Shown here: positions 52,311 to 61,834 of the stretch, piece after piece
Position numbering within the stretch: position 1 is the first letter of the stretch
How the letters are laid out: each line of letters begins with the position of its first letter
Origin: Ignavigranum ruoffiae
Lineage (GTDB): Bacteria > Bacillota > Bacilli > Lactobacillales > Aerococcaceae
Direction: 5' to 3'
NCBI RefSeq assembly: GCF_900110675.1
Contig: NZ_FOEN01000007.1
Location: forward strand, 1 to 64,000
DNA: 64,000 nucleotides
Made by a program: the position numbers and the translations under genes
The notes under the pieces: model-generated
Seen by the model: only the letters and a program-made list of their open reading frames with translations
The model's database searches: none
What the model was told of the DNA's origin: nothing

Positions 52311-54989
52311 ATGGTGAAAGATTTAAAATCGGATTATCAGCTTGATCAGTCAGGATCGATGCAAGGGAAATTAAAGATATTCTGTGGCTATGCCGCAGGA
52401 GTAGGTAAGACCTATGGAATGTTAGAAGCAGCTCATAGCGCCAAAGACCAAGGCATTGATGTCGTGATTGGCTATATTGAGCCCCATACTAGACCGGATA
52501 CTTTGCGCTTACTTGAAGGATTAGAGACGATTCCAGCGCAAGAGATTAACTATCGAGGTTTGACTTTGAAAGAATTCGATCTTGATGCAGCATTGGAGCG
52601 TAAACCGCAACTTATTCTGGTCGATGAATTAGCTCATTCTAATGCCCAGGGCTTAAGACATAGCAAGCGATATCAAGATGTTGAAGAGCTATTGCGCGCT
52701 GGGATTGATGTTTATACGACCTTAAATATACAACACCTTGAATCATTAAAAGACGTGGTCGACACAGTTACTCAGGTGGCCGTGACGGAACGGGTGCCTG
52801 ATTCAGTCTTCGATGCAGCTGAGCAAATTGAGTTAGTTGATATTGAACCAGATGATTTAATCCAACGCTTAAAGTCGGGTAAGATTTACCAACGGGTTCA
52901 AGCTTCACGTGCCCTAGATCACTTCTTTACTCGTGAGAATTTAACCGCTTTAAGAGAAATCGCAATGCGTCGAACTGCCGATCATTTAAGTCGCCATGCC
53001 CAAAGAGCGGGAAATGAACAAAGTGTCAAGGCCAGTGAACATATCCTCGTCTGTATCTCAAGTTCGCCGAGTAATGCTAAAGTGATCCGGACAGCTGCCA
53101 GAATGGCTGAGGCCTTTCATAGTCATTTTACGGCTTTGTATGTGGACGATTCAGAACACAAAGCTGTAAAAAGTAATGAACTGAAACAACTAAGAGCTAA
53201 TTTACGTTTAGCAGAACAACTTGGCGCTCAGATTTCTACCGTATATGGCGATGATCCAGCTACTCAGATTGCCGAATATGTTCGAGTCAGTGGCATTACT
53301 AAAATCGTGCTCGGACGGACCCATCAACCCAATCGTTTATTGATGGACCAGAAAACTTTGGCGGATAAGTTAACTCGATTAGTAACTGATATTGACATAT
53401 ATATTATCCCCGACAGCCAGATGAATCAGCCAAGAGATTATAAGCTGTTTAATAACACATCGCTCGCTTTTTCTTGGGAGGATATTCTTAAAGTCATTGC
53501 TTTAAATATTTTAGCCACGGTGATTAGTTTTGGTTTTTATCAAATTGGTTTACGGGAAGCCAATATTATTACGGTGTATATTCTGGCAGTATTATTAACC
53601 GCTGTCTGGACTCGGGGGCATTGGTATGGAGGCTTAGCTTCCTTATTAAGTATGATTGGCTTTAATTACTTCTTTACGATTCCACGGTTTTCGTTGGCGG
53701 CTAACGCGCCTGATTATCCGGTTACCTTTCTGATTATGTTATTTTCTAGTTTGATTTCGAGTACATTGGCCAGCCGAGTGAAGAAACAGGCTCAAGAATC
53801 GGCTCAGCGAGCTTATCATATGGAGATTCTGATGAATAGTAATCAGAAATTAGCTCAGGGCCAAAGTGAAGCTGAGATTCTTCAAGTAGCGGCAAGTCAA
53901 ATTACTGAGCTCCTCAAGCGCCCCATCTTATATGGCTTGGCCAAAGTCAATATGCCTTTGCAGTTTCATGAGACTAGCCGACCTGGGATGGGCAAGCTGA
54001 TTGGTGAATTAACTCAAGACGAATTAGCGATTGCGAGTTGGGTGATTAAGAACAACAAGCACGCTGGTGCAACCACCAACACCTTATCGCATGCGCAGAA
54101 CCTATACATGGCAGTGCGGGGAACTCAAGGGGTCTTAGGAGTCATCGGTATTCCAACCAAATATTATCCAGATTTAACGATGTTTGAGAAGAACCTGATG
54201 GTTTCCATTTTGAATGACTGTGGTTTAATGTTGGAAAGACGACGACTGATCGAGGAAAAACAATTCATTGAAATTGAGACACAACGAGAGCGACTGCGGT
54301 CTAATCTCCTACGATCGATCTCTCATGATTTGCGGACCCCTTTAACGAGTATTAGTGGCAATGCTTCTGTATTAATGGATCAAAGTATTCATTTAGCAGA
54401 GAGTAAGAAGCAAGAACTTTATACTTCAATTTATGATGATGCGATGTGGCTAGTCAATCTGACAGAAAACTTGCTCTCAATAACCAAAATTGATAATGGA
54501 ACCATGCAGTTAGCCATCAATGCTGAATTATTAGAAGATGTCTTCCATGAGGCGGTGACTCATGTGGACCGAAAGATAGCAAATCATCATTTAAAGGTTG
54601 AACTCCCCGATGAACTTCTCGTCGCAAGAATGGACGGCCGCTTAATTGTCCAAGTGCTAGTGAATTTATTGAACAATGCGATTAAATATACTCAAGAAGG
54701 CTCTGAAATTTATTTAAAGGCAGAACGAAAAGCCCATTCGGTATGGATTCAGGTCAAGGATAATGGACCAGGAATTCCGCTGCGGGCCAAAGAACATCTT
54801 TTTGATATGTTTTATACAGCGGATTTAGGGCGGTCGGATAGTCGTAGAGGCTTGGGGTTGGGCTTAAGTCTTTGTAAGTCTATTGTGGAAGCCCATGGAG
54901 GTAGAATTTGGGTGAAAGATAATCAACCCCAAGGGACAGTCTTTACCTTTACGCTTCCTTTAGAAGAGGTGAATATAGAAAATGTATAA
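52311..54989 (+). CDS. kdpD: Osmosensitive potassium sensor histidine kinase KdpD
   Basis: Membrane sensor kinase of 892 aa that senses potassium limitation and phosphorylates KdpE. N-terminal KdpD domain with Walker A GYAAGVGKTYGM and VDELAHSN; a USP-like domain (about 245-370); four-span DUF4118 region (about 395-495); a GAF-like domain; HisKA with phospho-accepting His672 in SISHDLRTPL; HATPase with NLLNNAIKYT, DNGPGIP and GLGLGLSLCKSIVEAHGG. Complete full-length protein. AAGGTGAGC precedes the ATG; overlaps kdpE by 8 bp. Confidence 0.97.
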   Translation: MVKDLKSDYQLDQSGSMQGKLKIFCGYAAGVGKTYGMLEAAHSAKDQGIDVVIGYIEPHTRPDTLRLLEGLETIPAQEINYRGLTLKEFDLDAALERKPQLILVDELAHSNAQGLRHSKRYQDVEELLRAGIDVYTTLNIQHLESLKDVVDTVTQVAVTERVPDSVFDAAEQIELVDIEPDDLIQRLKSGKIYQRVQASRALDHFFTRENLTALREIAMRRTADHLSRHAQRAGNEQSVKASEHILVCISSSPSNAKVIRTAARMAEAFHSHFTALYVDDSEHKAVKSNELKQLRANLRLAEQLGAQISTVYGDDPATQIAEYVRVSGITKIVLGRTHQPNRLLMDQKTLADKLTRLVTDIDIYIIPDSQMNQPRDYKLFNNTSLAFSWEDILKVIALNILATVISFGFYQIGLREANIITVYILAVLLTAVWTRGHWYGGLASLLSMIGFNYFFTIPRFSLAANAPDYPVTFLIMLFSSLISSTLASRVKKQAQESAQRAYHMEILMNSNQKLAQGQSEAEILQVAASQITELLKRPILYGLAKVNMPLQFHETSRPGMGKLIGELTQDELAIASWVIKNNKHAGATTNTLSHAQNLYMAVRGTQGVLGVIGIPTKYYPDLTMFEKNLMVSILNDCGLMLERRRLIEEKQFIEIETQRERLRSNLLRSISHDLRTPLTSISGNASVLMDQSIHLAESKKQELYTSIYDDAMWLVNLTENLLSITKIDNGTMQLAINAELLEDVFHEAVTHVDRKIANHHLKVELPDELLVARMDGRLIVQVLVNLLNNAIKYTQEGSEIYLKAERKAHSVWIQVKDNGPGIPLRAKEHLFDMFYTADLGRSDSRRGLGLGLSLCKSIVEAHGGRIWVKDNQPQGTVFTFTLPLEEVNIENV

Positions 54990-55680
54990 ACCAAAAGTAT
55001 TAGTCATTGAAGATGATCCTGCAATTACAAATTTGATTCGAACAACTTTGGATACGCAAGCCTATCAATATCATACAGCTAAGACTGGATCCGAGGCTTT
55101 GTTAGATGCCGTATCTTATAATGCAGATGTCATTATTTTAGATTTAGGTTTGCCTGATATGGACGGGGTGGAAATTATTCACAAAGTACGCGGTTGGAGC
55201 CAAGTGCCAATTATTGTGGTTAGTGCTCGTAGCGAAGACCAAGACAAAGTAGAAGCCCTGGATGCCGGTGCCGATGATTATTTAACCAAACCCTTTAGTA
55301 TTGAAGAATTCCTTGCTCGTTTACGAGTTGCTCTAAGACGAAGTCAAACAGAAACAACGCTAACGCAAGCGCCATCTAGCCTATACCAAAACGGCGACTT
55401 AGAAATTGATTATGCAGCTGGGTGTGCTTATATGCATGGTGAAGAAATCCATTTAACGCCAATTGAATATAAATTACTAACGGTATTGGCCAAACATACA
55501 GGTAAAGTCTTAACCCATAATTTCATCCTTAAAGAAGTCTGGGGAAGTAGTATCGGTGCTGATGTGCCGTCTCTACGCGTATTTATGGCGACCCTGCGTA
55601 AGAAAATTGAACCCACCCCCTCAGATCCCAATTATATACAAACCCATATCGGTGTGGGTTATCGAATGATAAAACAATAA
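54982..55680 (+). CDS. kdpE: Response regulator KdpE
   Basis: OmpR-type regulator of 232 aa. Receiver with DD at 11-12, phospho-accepting Asp54 in VIILDLGLPD, and Lys in LTKPFS; C-terminal winged helix (about 130-232) ending in PNYIQTHIGVGYRM. Activates the kdpF-A-B-C operon downstream; the similar boxes at 52213 and 55913 are likely its own sites. Overlaps kdpD by 8 bp. Confidence 0.97.
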   Translation: MYKPKVLVIEDDPAITNLIRTTLDTQAYQYHTAKTGSEALLDAVSYNADVIILDLGLPDMDGVEIIHKVRGWSQVPIIVVSARSEDQDKVEALDAGADDYLTKPFSIEEFLARLRVALRRSQTETTLTQAPSSLYQNGDLEIDYAAGCAYMHGEEIHLTPIEYKLLTVLAKHTGKVLTHNFILKEVWGSSIGADVPSLRVFMATLRKKIEPTPSDPNYIQTHIGVGYRMIKQ

Positions 55681-55912
55681 ATTATTGATGATGAAAGAGC
55701 TGACGAGTTAAACAACTTCAATGATTCCCATAGCTCAAGATATAAACGCGACCTCTTGTTTATTCATCACATAAAATTGAACTGATGAAATTTTTAGGGA
55801 AATCCAGCACTCCTTGCTATCAGCTTTCATAACATCCGTGTCTTTCTGACCGTAATAGATCTTGGATGATCTAATTCGGTGGATTGATGCGGATTTTTTC
55901 TTATTTTAGTTA

Positions 55913-55979
55913 ATCTTTATGCAATCTTAATGTCCGAGCTCAAGCACTAAGACCAACTTTATAAGCTTTGCTGTACACT
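55913..55979 (+). promoter_or_regulatory. KdpE-type box and -10 of kdpFABC
   Basis: Box at 55913-55934 identical to 52213-52234 in 21 of 22 bases, and TACACT at 55974-55979. The distance from box start to -10 is 61 bp in both. The stretch 55681-55912 otherwise shows only a short TAGATC/GATCTA inverted repeat. Confidence 0.75.
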
Positions 55980-56009
55980 AAGTTTTGAAATGATGAAGGA
56001 GGAATAACC

Positions 56010-56108
56010 ATGTTAGATATCCTAATGATTTTAATTGGAATGATGTCTATTATCGCTGTCATCTTATTAATTCAATGGTGTCAGGGACAAATCGAACACA
56101 AAGAGTAA
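56010..56108 (+). CDS. Small membrane protein upstream of kdpF (32 aa)
   Basis: AAGGAGGAA precedes this complete frame. MLDILMILIGMMSIIAVILL then a polar tail QWCQGQIEHKE makes one membrane span. It lies 11 bp ahead of kdpF and starts the operon. It is a second Kdp-linked microprotein and not KdpF itself (which follows). Function unknown. Confidence 0.65.
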   Translation: MLDILMILIGMMSIIAVILLIQWCQGQIEHKE

Positions 56109-56119
56109 GGAGTCAGATT

Positions 56120-56197
56120 ATGATTGTACTTTCAGTAATTATTATCTTGTTATTTATCTATTTGATTTACGCTTTAGTCCATCCAGATAAATTTTAA
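56120..56197 (+). CDS. kdpF: KdpF, small subunit of the K+ P-type ATPase
   Basis: Twenty-five residues, one span (MIVLSVIIILLFIYLIYALV) and the typical end HPDKF. KdpF stabilises the KdpABC complex in the membrane. AAGGAGTCAG precedes the ATG; 21 bp before kdpA. Confidence 0.88.
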   Translation: MIVLSVIIILLFIYLIYALVHPDKF

Positions 56198-56218
56198 AAA
56201 GACAAAGAAGGTGAGTTT

Positions 56219-57961
56219 ATGTGGCAGATTCTGCTGACTTTATTGATTTATTTAATCTTGGTAATTCCGGTAGGGACTTATATGTTTCGTGTCACGCTTC
56301 AGAAGGAGACTCGACTAGATCCGCTATTGAATCCACTGGATCAATTTATTTATAAATTGGCGGGGATTCATCCAGAACAGGCGATGAATTGGAAACAATA
56401 TGCTTTAAGTTTGGTCAAGACCAACGGTATCATGCTCTTATTGACCTATCTTATTCTACGTTGGCAAAGTATAGGATTATTCAATCCGAATCAGATTGGG
56501 GCAATGGAAGCATCTTTATCATTTAATACTGTAATCAGCTTTATGACCAACACGAATTTACAACACTATGCTGGAGAAAGTGGTTTGTCCTACTTATCTC
56601 AGATGTTGGTCATTATCTTTATGATGTTCGTTTCAGCAGCTAGTGGTTATGCCGCTTGTGTGGCTTTTATCCGTGGACTTGTCGGTAATTCCAAGGATAA
56701 TATGGGAAATTTCTATGTCGGCTTGGTTAGAATTACCAGCCGAATATTACTCCCATTCTCTTTAATCGGGGGTCTACTTTTGGTCTGGCAAGGAGTTCCG
56801 CAAAACTTATCGGGAAACATCATTGTCGATACCTTGGAAGGCAGTAAACAAGTCATTGCAATGGGACCGGTAGCGGCTTTAGAGATTATCAAGCACTTAG
56901 GAACGAATGGGGGTGGATTTCTGGGCGCCAATTCGAGTACGCCAATTGAGAATCCAACTATTCTCTCTAATTTGATTGAACTCTATTCAATGATGCTTTT
57001 ACCAGGCGCTTGTGTTATCACCTTTGGCAAGATGTTGGTCGAACGAAACCAACCTTCAAATCCACTCAATCTAGTAAAGTATCGAGTTAAGGGGCTCACA
57101 GCCCGATTCTTTGGTCCGCAAGGTCGAAGTATCTTTACGGCCATGAGTATCTTGTTCTTCCTAGGTCTAATTCTCTGTGTTTGGGCTGAAAATCAAGGTA
57201 ATCCGATCCTAGCAAGACTCGGCTTGAGCCAGGCGATGAGAAGTATGGAAGGCAAAGAAGTTCGCTTTGGTATTGCTCAATCCGCTTTATTTACCACCAC
57301 CACGACTTCCTTTACGACGGGTACTGTTAATAATATGCATGATACGTTAACCCCACTGGGTGGCTTGGTTCCCCTGCTCCATATGATGCTAAATGTGGTC
57401 TTTGGGGGCAAAGGGGTAGGATTAATGAATATGATTATGTATGCCATCCTATCAGTATTTATTTGCGGATTGATGATTGGCCGTACACCTGAATATTTGG
57501 GTAAGAAGATAGAAGGCCGAGAAATGAAGCTCACCGCTTTAGCCATTATTATTCATCCCTTATTAATTCTAGCTTTTTCGGCTTTAGCCGTTGGGACGAC
57601 TTGGGGAAGAGAAGCCTTATCTAATCCAGGCTACCATGGACTATCGCAAATACTTTATGAATATGCTTCTTCGGCGGCTAATAATGGTTCTGGCTTTGAA
57701 GGCTTAGGCGATAATACACCATTTTGGAATATTACGACAGGTTTGGTAATGTTCTTTGGGCGATATTTATCGATCGTGATTCAATTAGCGATTGCTGGAT
57801 CTTTAATGCGCAAACCTTTCATGAATCAATCTGTCGGAAGTCTAGAAACGGATACAATTAGTTTCGCGCTGATTTTAGTCTTTGTGGTCTATATCTTTGC
57901 TGCTTTGACCTTCTTTCCGGCTTTGGTATTGGGTCCAATTGCAGAGCATTTAACTTTATAA
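56219..57961 (+). CDS. kdpA: Potassium-transporting ATPase subunit KdpA
   Basis: Potassium channel-like subunit, 580 aa, with four pseudo-repeated membrane-pore-membrane units. Selectivity loops show as [43 protein letters not shown] and [20 protein letters not shown]. Slightly longer than the common 557 aa. It gates K+ uptake driven by KdpB. AAGGTGAG precedes the ATG. Confidence 0.97.
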   Translation: MWQILLTLLIYLILVIPVGTYMFRVTLQKETRLDPLLNPLDQFIYKLAGIHPEQAMNWKQYALSLVKTNGIMLLLTYLILRWQSIGLFNPNQIGAMEASLSFNTVISFMTNTNLQHYAGESGLSYLSQMLVIIFMMFVSAASGYAACVAFIRGLVGNSKDNMGNFYVGLVRITSRILLPFSLIGGLLLVWQGVPQNLSGNIIVDTLEGSKQVIAMGPVAALEIIKHLGTNGGGFLGANSSTPIENPTILSNLIELYSMMLLPGACVITFGKMLVERNQPSNPLNLVKYRVKGLTARFFGPQGRSIFTAMSILFFLGLILCVWAENQGNPILARLGLSQAMRSMEGKEVRFGIAQSALFTTTTTSFTTGTVNNMHDTLTPLGGLVPLLHMMLNVVFGGKGVGLMNMIMYAILSVFICGLMIGRTPEYLGKKIEGREMKLTALAIIIHPLLILAFSALAVGTTWGREALSNPGYHGLSQILYEYASSAANNGSGFEGLGDNTPFWNITTGLVMFFGRYLSIVIQLAIAGSLMRKPFMNQSVGSLETDTISFALILVFVVYIFAALTFFPALVLGPIAEHLTL

Positions 57962-57987
57962 GATTATTTGATGAGGAGGAAGATTCC

Positions 57988-60042
57988 ATGGCGCGAGATA
58001 ATCAATCGTTGCTTACTAAGGATTTAATGAAAGATGCCCTGCTGGGGTCAGTCAAGAAACTAAATCCACTCTATATGGCAAAGAATCCTGTGATGTTTGT
58101 CGTTGAAGTTGGTTTCTTGATTAGTTTATTGTTAAGTGTATTTCCCCAATTATTTTCTAAGACAGGGGTGGATGCGAATTCACAGACTTATAATTTGTTT
58201 GTGTGTTTGATTTTATTACTGACTTTATTATTTGCTAATTTTGCCGAATCTATTGCTGAAGGCCGAGGAAAGGCTCAGGCGGCCAGTTTGAAGAAGACCC
58301 AACAAGATACTAAGGCACGACGGCTCTTAGCAGATGGCACTGAAGAAGTCGTTCTTTCTAGTGAATTAAATAAAGGTGATCTTGTCTTAGTCGGAGTGGG
58401 CGAAGTCATTCCAGGTGATGGTGAAGTATTGGAAGGAGTGGCTTCGGTTGACGAATCGGCGATTACTGGTGAATCCGCACCAGTTGTCCGTGAATCGGGC
58501 GGTGATTTCTCATCGGTAACTGGGGGAACGACGGTTGTATCGGATTGGTTGAAGATTCAAATTACTTCAGAATCTGGGAACAGTTTCTTGGATCGGATGA
58601 TTGCACTGGTAGAAGGGGCTTCAAGAAAGAAGACGCCTAACGAAATTGCCTTGAACACACTGTTAGTATCTTTGACCATTATCTTTCTTATTGTGATTGT
58701 AACCTTATATCCAATGGCCCAATATTCAGGAATTACTTTACCTATTTCAACCTTGATTGCTTTATCGGTCTGTCTGATTCCTACGACGATTGGTGGACTC
58801 TTATCCGCGATTGGGATTGCTGGAATGGACCGAGTCACTCGATTTAATGTCATCGCCATGTCAGGGAAAGCTGTAGAATCTTGTGGCGATGTTGATACCA
58901 TGATTCTTGATAAGACCGGAACGATTACTTATGGAAATCGCTTAGCTGCTGAAATCATTCCCGTCGGCGATGTTGATTTATCTTCAGCACTTCGCTGTGC
59001 CAGCTTAACGAGTCGCCATGATGAAACTCCGGAAGGGAAATCAACCTTAGATTTGGCCATTAAATTAGGCGACCAAAGTCATATCGAGGATAGGGTCGAA
59101 TTTATTCCTTTCACTGCTCAGACTCGAATGAGCGGGGTAGATTTAGCAGATGGGAGTCAATTACGTAAAGGTGCTGTCGATGCCATCATATCTTTTGTCA
59201 AAGAACAAGGGGGGCAGGTCCCAAGTGACTTAATCGGTCAAGTAGAACATATTTCGAGTTTAGGGGGAACGCCTTTAGTGATGTGTGAAAACAATCGCAT
59301 CCTTGGGGTCATCTACCTTAAAGATACAGTCAAAGAAGGTATGGCAGAACGGTTCGAACGCCTACGGGCGATTGGAATTAAGACGATTATGTGTACCGGA
59401 GATAATCCTTTAACCGCTGCTACGATTGCTAAAGAAGCTGGCGTCGATGGGTTCATCGCTGAATGTAAACCTGAAGATAAGATAGAAGTGATTAAGAAAG
59501 AACAAGCTGAAGGCAAGATTGTAGCGATGACTGGGGATGGAACGAACGATGCCCCTGCTTTAGCCCAAGCTAATGTTGGTTTAGCCATGAATAGTGGTAC
59601 GACTGCGGCGAAAGAGGCGGCTAATATGGTCGATCTAGATTCTGATCCAACCAAGATTCTGGAAGTGGTTGAAATTGGTAAGCAATTATTGATTACGCGT
59701 GGAAGTTTGACAACTTTCTCAATTGCCAATGATATTGCCAAATATTTCGCTATCATTCCAGCCATGTTCATGCTAGCGATTCCTGAATTAGGTGTGCTAA
59801 ATATCATGCAACTAGCGACCCCTCAAAGTGCCATACTCTCGGCTTTAATCTTTAACGCCGTAATTATTCCTTGTTTAATTCCCCTAGCCATGAAGGGTGT
59901 TAAATATCGACCTATGTCTGCCGCTAAATTATTAGCTCGCAATATGATGATTTATGGTCTGGGTGGCGTGATTACCCCGTTTATCGGGATTAAATTAATC
60001 GATATCTTGATTACTCCACTATTAAATGGATTAGGAATGTAG
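57988..60042 (+). CDS. kdpB: Potassium-transporting P-type ATPase subunit KdpB
   Basis: Catalytic P-type ATPase, 684 aa. The phosphorylated residue is Asp308 in [13 protein letters not shown] (actuator), the N-domain KGA motif and [10 protein letters not shown] are all intact, and [11 protein letters not shown] is typical of KdpB. ATP hydrolysis here drives K+ through KdpA. GAGGAGGAAG precedes the ATG. Confidence 0.98.
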   Translation: MARDNQSLLTKDLMKDALLGSVKKLNPLYMAKNPVMFVVEVGFLISLLLSVFPQLFSKTGVDANSQTYNLFVCLILLLTLLFANFAESIAEGRGKAQAASLKKTQQDTKARRLLADGTEEVVLSSELNKGDLVLVGVGEVIPGDGEVLEGVASVDESAITGESAPVVRESGGDFSSVTGGTTVVSDWLKIQITSESGNSFLDRMIALVEGASRKKTPNEIALNTLLVSLTIIFLIVIVTLYPMAQYSGITLPISTLIALSVCLIPTTIGGLLSAIGIAGMDRVTRFNVIAMSGKAVESCGDVDTMILDKTGTITYGNRLAAEIIPVGDVDLSSALRCASLTSRHDETPEGKSTLDLAIKLGDQSHIEDRVEFIPFTAQTRMSGVDLADGSQLRKGAVDAIISFVKEQGGQVPSDLIGQVEHISSLGGTPLVMCENNRILGVIYLKDTVKEGMAERFERLRAIGIKTIMCTGDNPLTAATIAKEAGVDGFIAECKPEDKIEVIKKEQAEGKIVAMTGDGTNDAPALAQANVGLAMNSGTTAAKEAANMVDLDSDPTKILEVVEIGKQLLITRGSLTTFSIANDIAKYFAIIPAMFMLAIPELGVLNIMQLATPQSAILSALIFNAVIIPCLIPLAMKGVKYRPMSAAKLLARNMMIYGLGGVITPFIGIKLIDILITPLLNGLGM

Positions 60043-60053
60043 GAGGCGGATTC

Positions 60054-60704
60054 ATGAAAGTAAAACAATTATCTTTCTGGCAAGATTTAGCGCAAGGGTT
60101 CAGATTAACGTTGGTCATGCTTGTTCTCTGTGGCTTTATTTTTCCGATGATTTTGACCGGATTGAGCGCTATGTTATTCCCCAGTCAAGCTAAGGGGAGT
60201 TTAGTAGAATTTGATGGTCAGCATGTTGGCGCGAAGAATGTTGGCCAAGAGTTTCGTCAAGATTATTTCCTCTGGAGTCGACCATCGGCTTATCACTACA
60301 ATGTATATCGAGAAGATTCAGCGGGCAATCAAACCTATCTCGATGGCAGTGAGTTTGCTGGCTTAGCATCGGGTTCAGATAATTACGCTCCATCCAATCC
60401 AGCACTCGCTGACCGGGTTAAACAAGATATGCAGACATTTCTGGCCAAAAACCCAGGAGTTAAAGTCGAAGACATTCCGACGGATTTAATGACCGCTTCA
60501 GGATCAGGTTTAGATCCACATATTTCCAAAGCGGCCGCTGAAATTCAAGTCGACCGGATTGCCAAGGCATCAGGTCTAGCTAAAAGTAGTATAGAAAAGA
60601 TTATTCGGAAACATACGCAAGGGAAATTATTGTCTATCTTAGGTGAAGAAACAGTCAATGTTCTGCTCGTAAATATCGATATTGCTAAAGCGATGCAGAA
60701 TTGA
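60054..60704 (+). CDS. kdpC: Potassium-transporting ATPase subunit KdpC
   Basis: Accessory subunit, 216 aa: one N-terminal span (RLTLVMLVLCGFIFPMILTGL), then the soluble domain with FLWSRPSAYHYN, SGSGLDPHISKAAA and the C-terminal EETVNVLLVNIDIAKA. It binds KdpAB and helps nucleotide binding. GGAGGCGG precedes the ATG. Ends the operon. Confidence 0.96.
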   Translation: MKVKQLSFWQDLAQGFRLTLVMLVLCGFIFPMILTGLSAMLFPSQAKGSLVEFDGQHVGAKNVGQEFRQDYFLWSRPSAYHYNVYREDSAGNQTYLDGSEFAGLASGSDNYAPSNPALADRVKQDMQTFLAKNPGVKVEDIPTDLMTASGSGLDPHISKAAAEIQVDRIAKASGLAKSSIEKIIRKHTQGKLLSILGEETVNVLLVNIDIAKAMQN

Positions 60705-60790
60705 TCCGTTTGAATAATATGTAGGCTCTCTACAGGATTTGCAATAAACAAGTTCTACTGAACGATAGTGACCATTAAATTTAAAAATTT

Positions 60791-60838
60791 CTACCTAACA
60801 GGCTGGATAATCAGTGCCGATTGTTAGGTAGTTTTTTT
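60791..60838 (+). terminator. Terminator of the kdp operon
   Basis: Perfect ten-base stem CTACCTAACA/TGTTAGGTAG, 21-base loop, then seven T. Confidence 0.9.
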
Positions 60839-61043
60839 ATGGAGAATGTTTTTCATTGATAGGCTTAAATATCTCAACCAAAAATAATTTGTGATATTTG
60901 TGACCCTAGAGAAACTTTTTGTTTAAATATCGCTTTATATTTTGAGCGTTTAAGTAAGAAAGCAAAGCTGAATTGTGCTAGGCTTAAGTTAAGCAATACA
61001 AATATTTATGAGTCATTCAAGGTCAATAAGAGGGGTGGTTGGA

Positions 61044-61733
61044 TTGAAGGTCTTAGTTGTCTTAACGAATTCTGAGTATTACGATCGAGCACACAAATAT
61101 GCTAGCGGTTTATGGTTAGCCGAGGCGACTGATTTCGTCGATGTAGTTGAACAAGCTGGACTAGAGGTAGATTTTATGAGCCCTAAAGGAGGGGTGGTGC
61201 CGATTGATCCAATGAGTCTCCACTGGTTATTTACCAACCGATCAACCTTAAATCGTTATCAATCCGTTCAATTTCAAGATCGGGCCTTAACTTATTCGCT
61301 GAATCCAGCGCAAGTTAAATCTCGAGATTATGTAGCGATTTATTATACAGGGGGTCATGGGGTCTTAGCAGATTTCAAGGATAATCCAGCTTTGAAGCAA
61401 GTTGCTGAAGAAATCCACCAACGAGGGGGTTATCTTTGTTCAGTCTGTCATGGCTTAGCAGGCTTGTTAAATTTACAAAATTCAGATGGAAGCTATCTTC
61501 TCCAAGGTAGAAGAGCGACTGGTTTTACCACTCGCGAGGAGAAGTTAATGGGTAAAGCCCAAGCTGTGCCTTACCATGTCGAACAGATTGCACGCGAACG
61601 CGGCTGTAATTTCCGTCGGGGCATTCCTTTTACACCTTTTGCCCTTAAAGATGGGCAAATAATTACAGGACAAAATCCGATGTCCAGTCACTATGTTGCT
61701 CGCTTGTTGATGCGTAGTTTAAGCAAAAAGTAA
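61044..61733 (+). CDS. DJ-1/PfpI-family protein (Hsp31-like)
   Basis: Class I amidotransferase-fold protein of 229 aa. The nucleophile is Cys135 with His136 in YLCSVCHGLAG; YTGGHGVLADF and FTTREEKL are typical of the Hsp31/YhbO/glyoxalase III group. These act as deglycase, glyoxalase or chaperone-like proteins under stress. I chose TTG 61044, 8 nt after AAGAGGGG, over ATG 61008, which has no ribosome site; homologues also begin with KVLVVLTN. Confidence 0.87.
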   Translation: MKVLVVLTNSEYYDRAHKYASGLWLAEATDFVDVVEQAGLEVDFMSPKGGVVPIDPMSLHWLFTNRSTLNRYQSVQFQDRALTYSLNPAQVKSRDYVAIYYTGGHGVLADFKDNPALKQVAEEIHQRGGYLCSVCHGLAGLLNLQNSDGSYLLQGRRATGFTTREEKLMGKAQAVPYHVEQIARERGCNFRRGIPFTPFALKDGQIITGQNPMSSHYVARLLMRSLSKK

Positions 61734-61834
61734 ATCATTATTAGTTAAAGCTTTTCGCGTAATCAAGAAATAGATTTAAAATGTTAATCAATACTAGCCT
61801 TAAAAATATGAATCAATATGATAGGAGCGATAAA

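Noticed and set aside
55681-56009. c-di-AMP (ydaO/kdp-type) riboswitch before kdpFABC
   Set aside because: No terminator or conserved paired core seen in the leader; the KdpE-type box and -10 explain the region better.
58557-59807. Minus-strand frames of 114 and 164 aa within kdpB
   Set aside because: Both lie opposite a fully conserved gene and have no ribosome site; codon-structure shadows.
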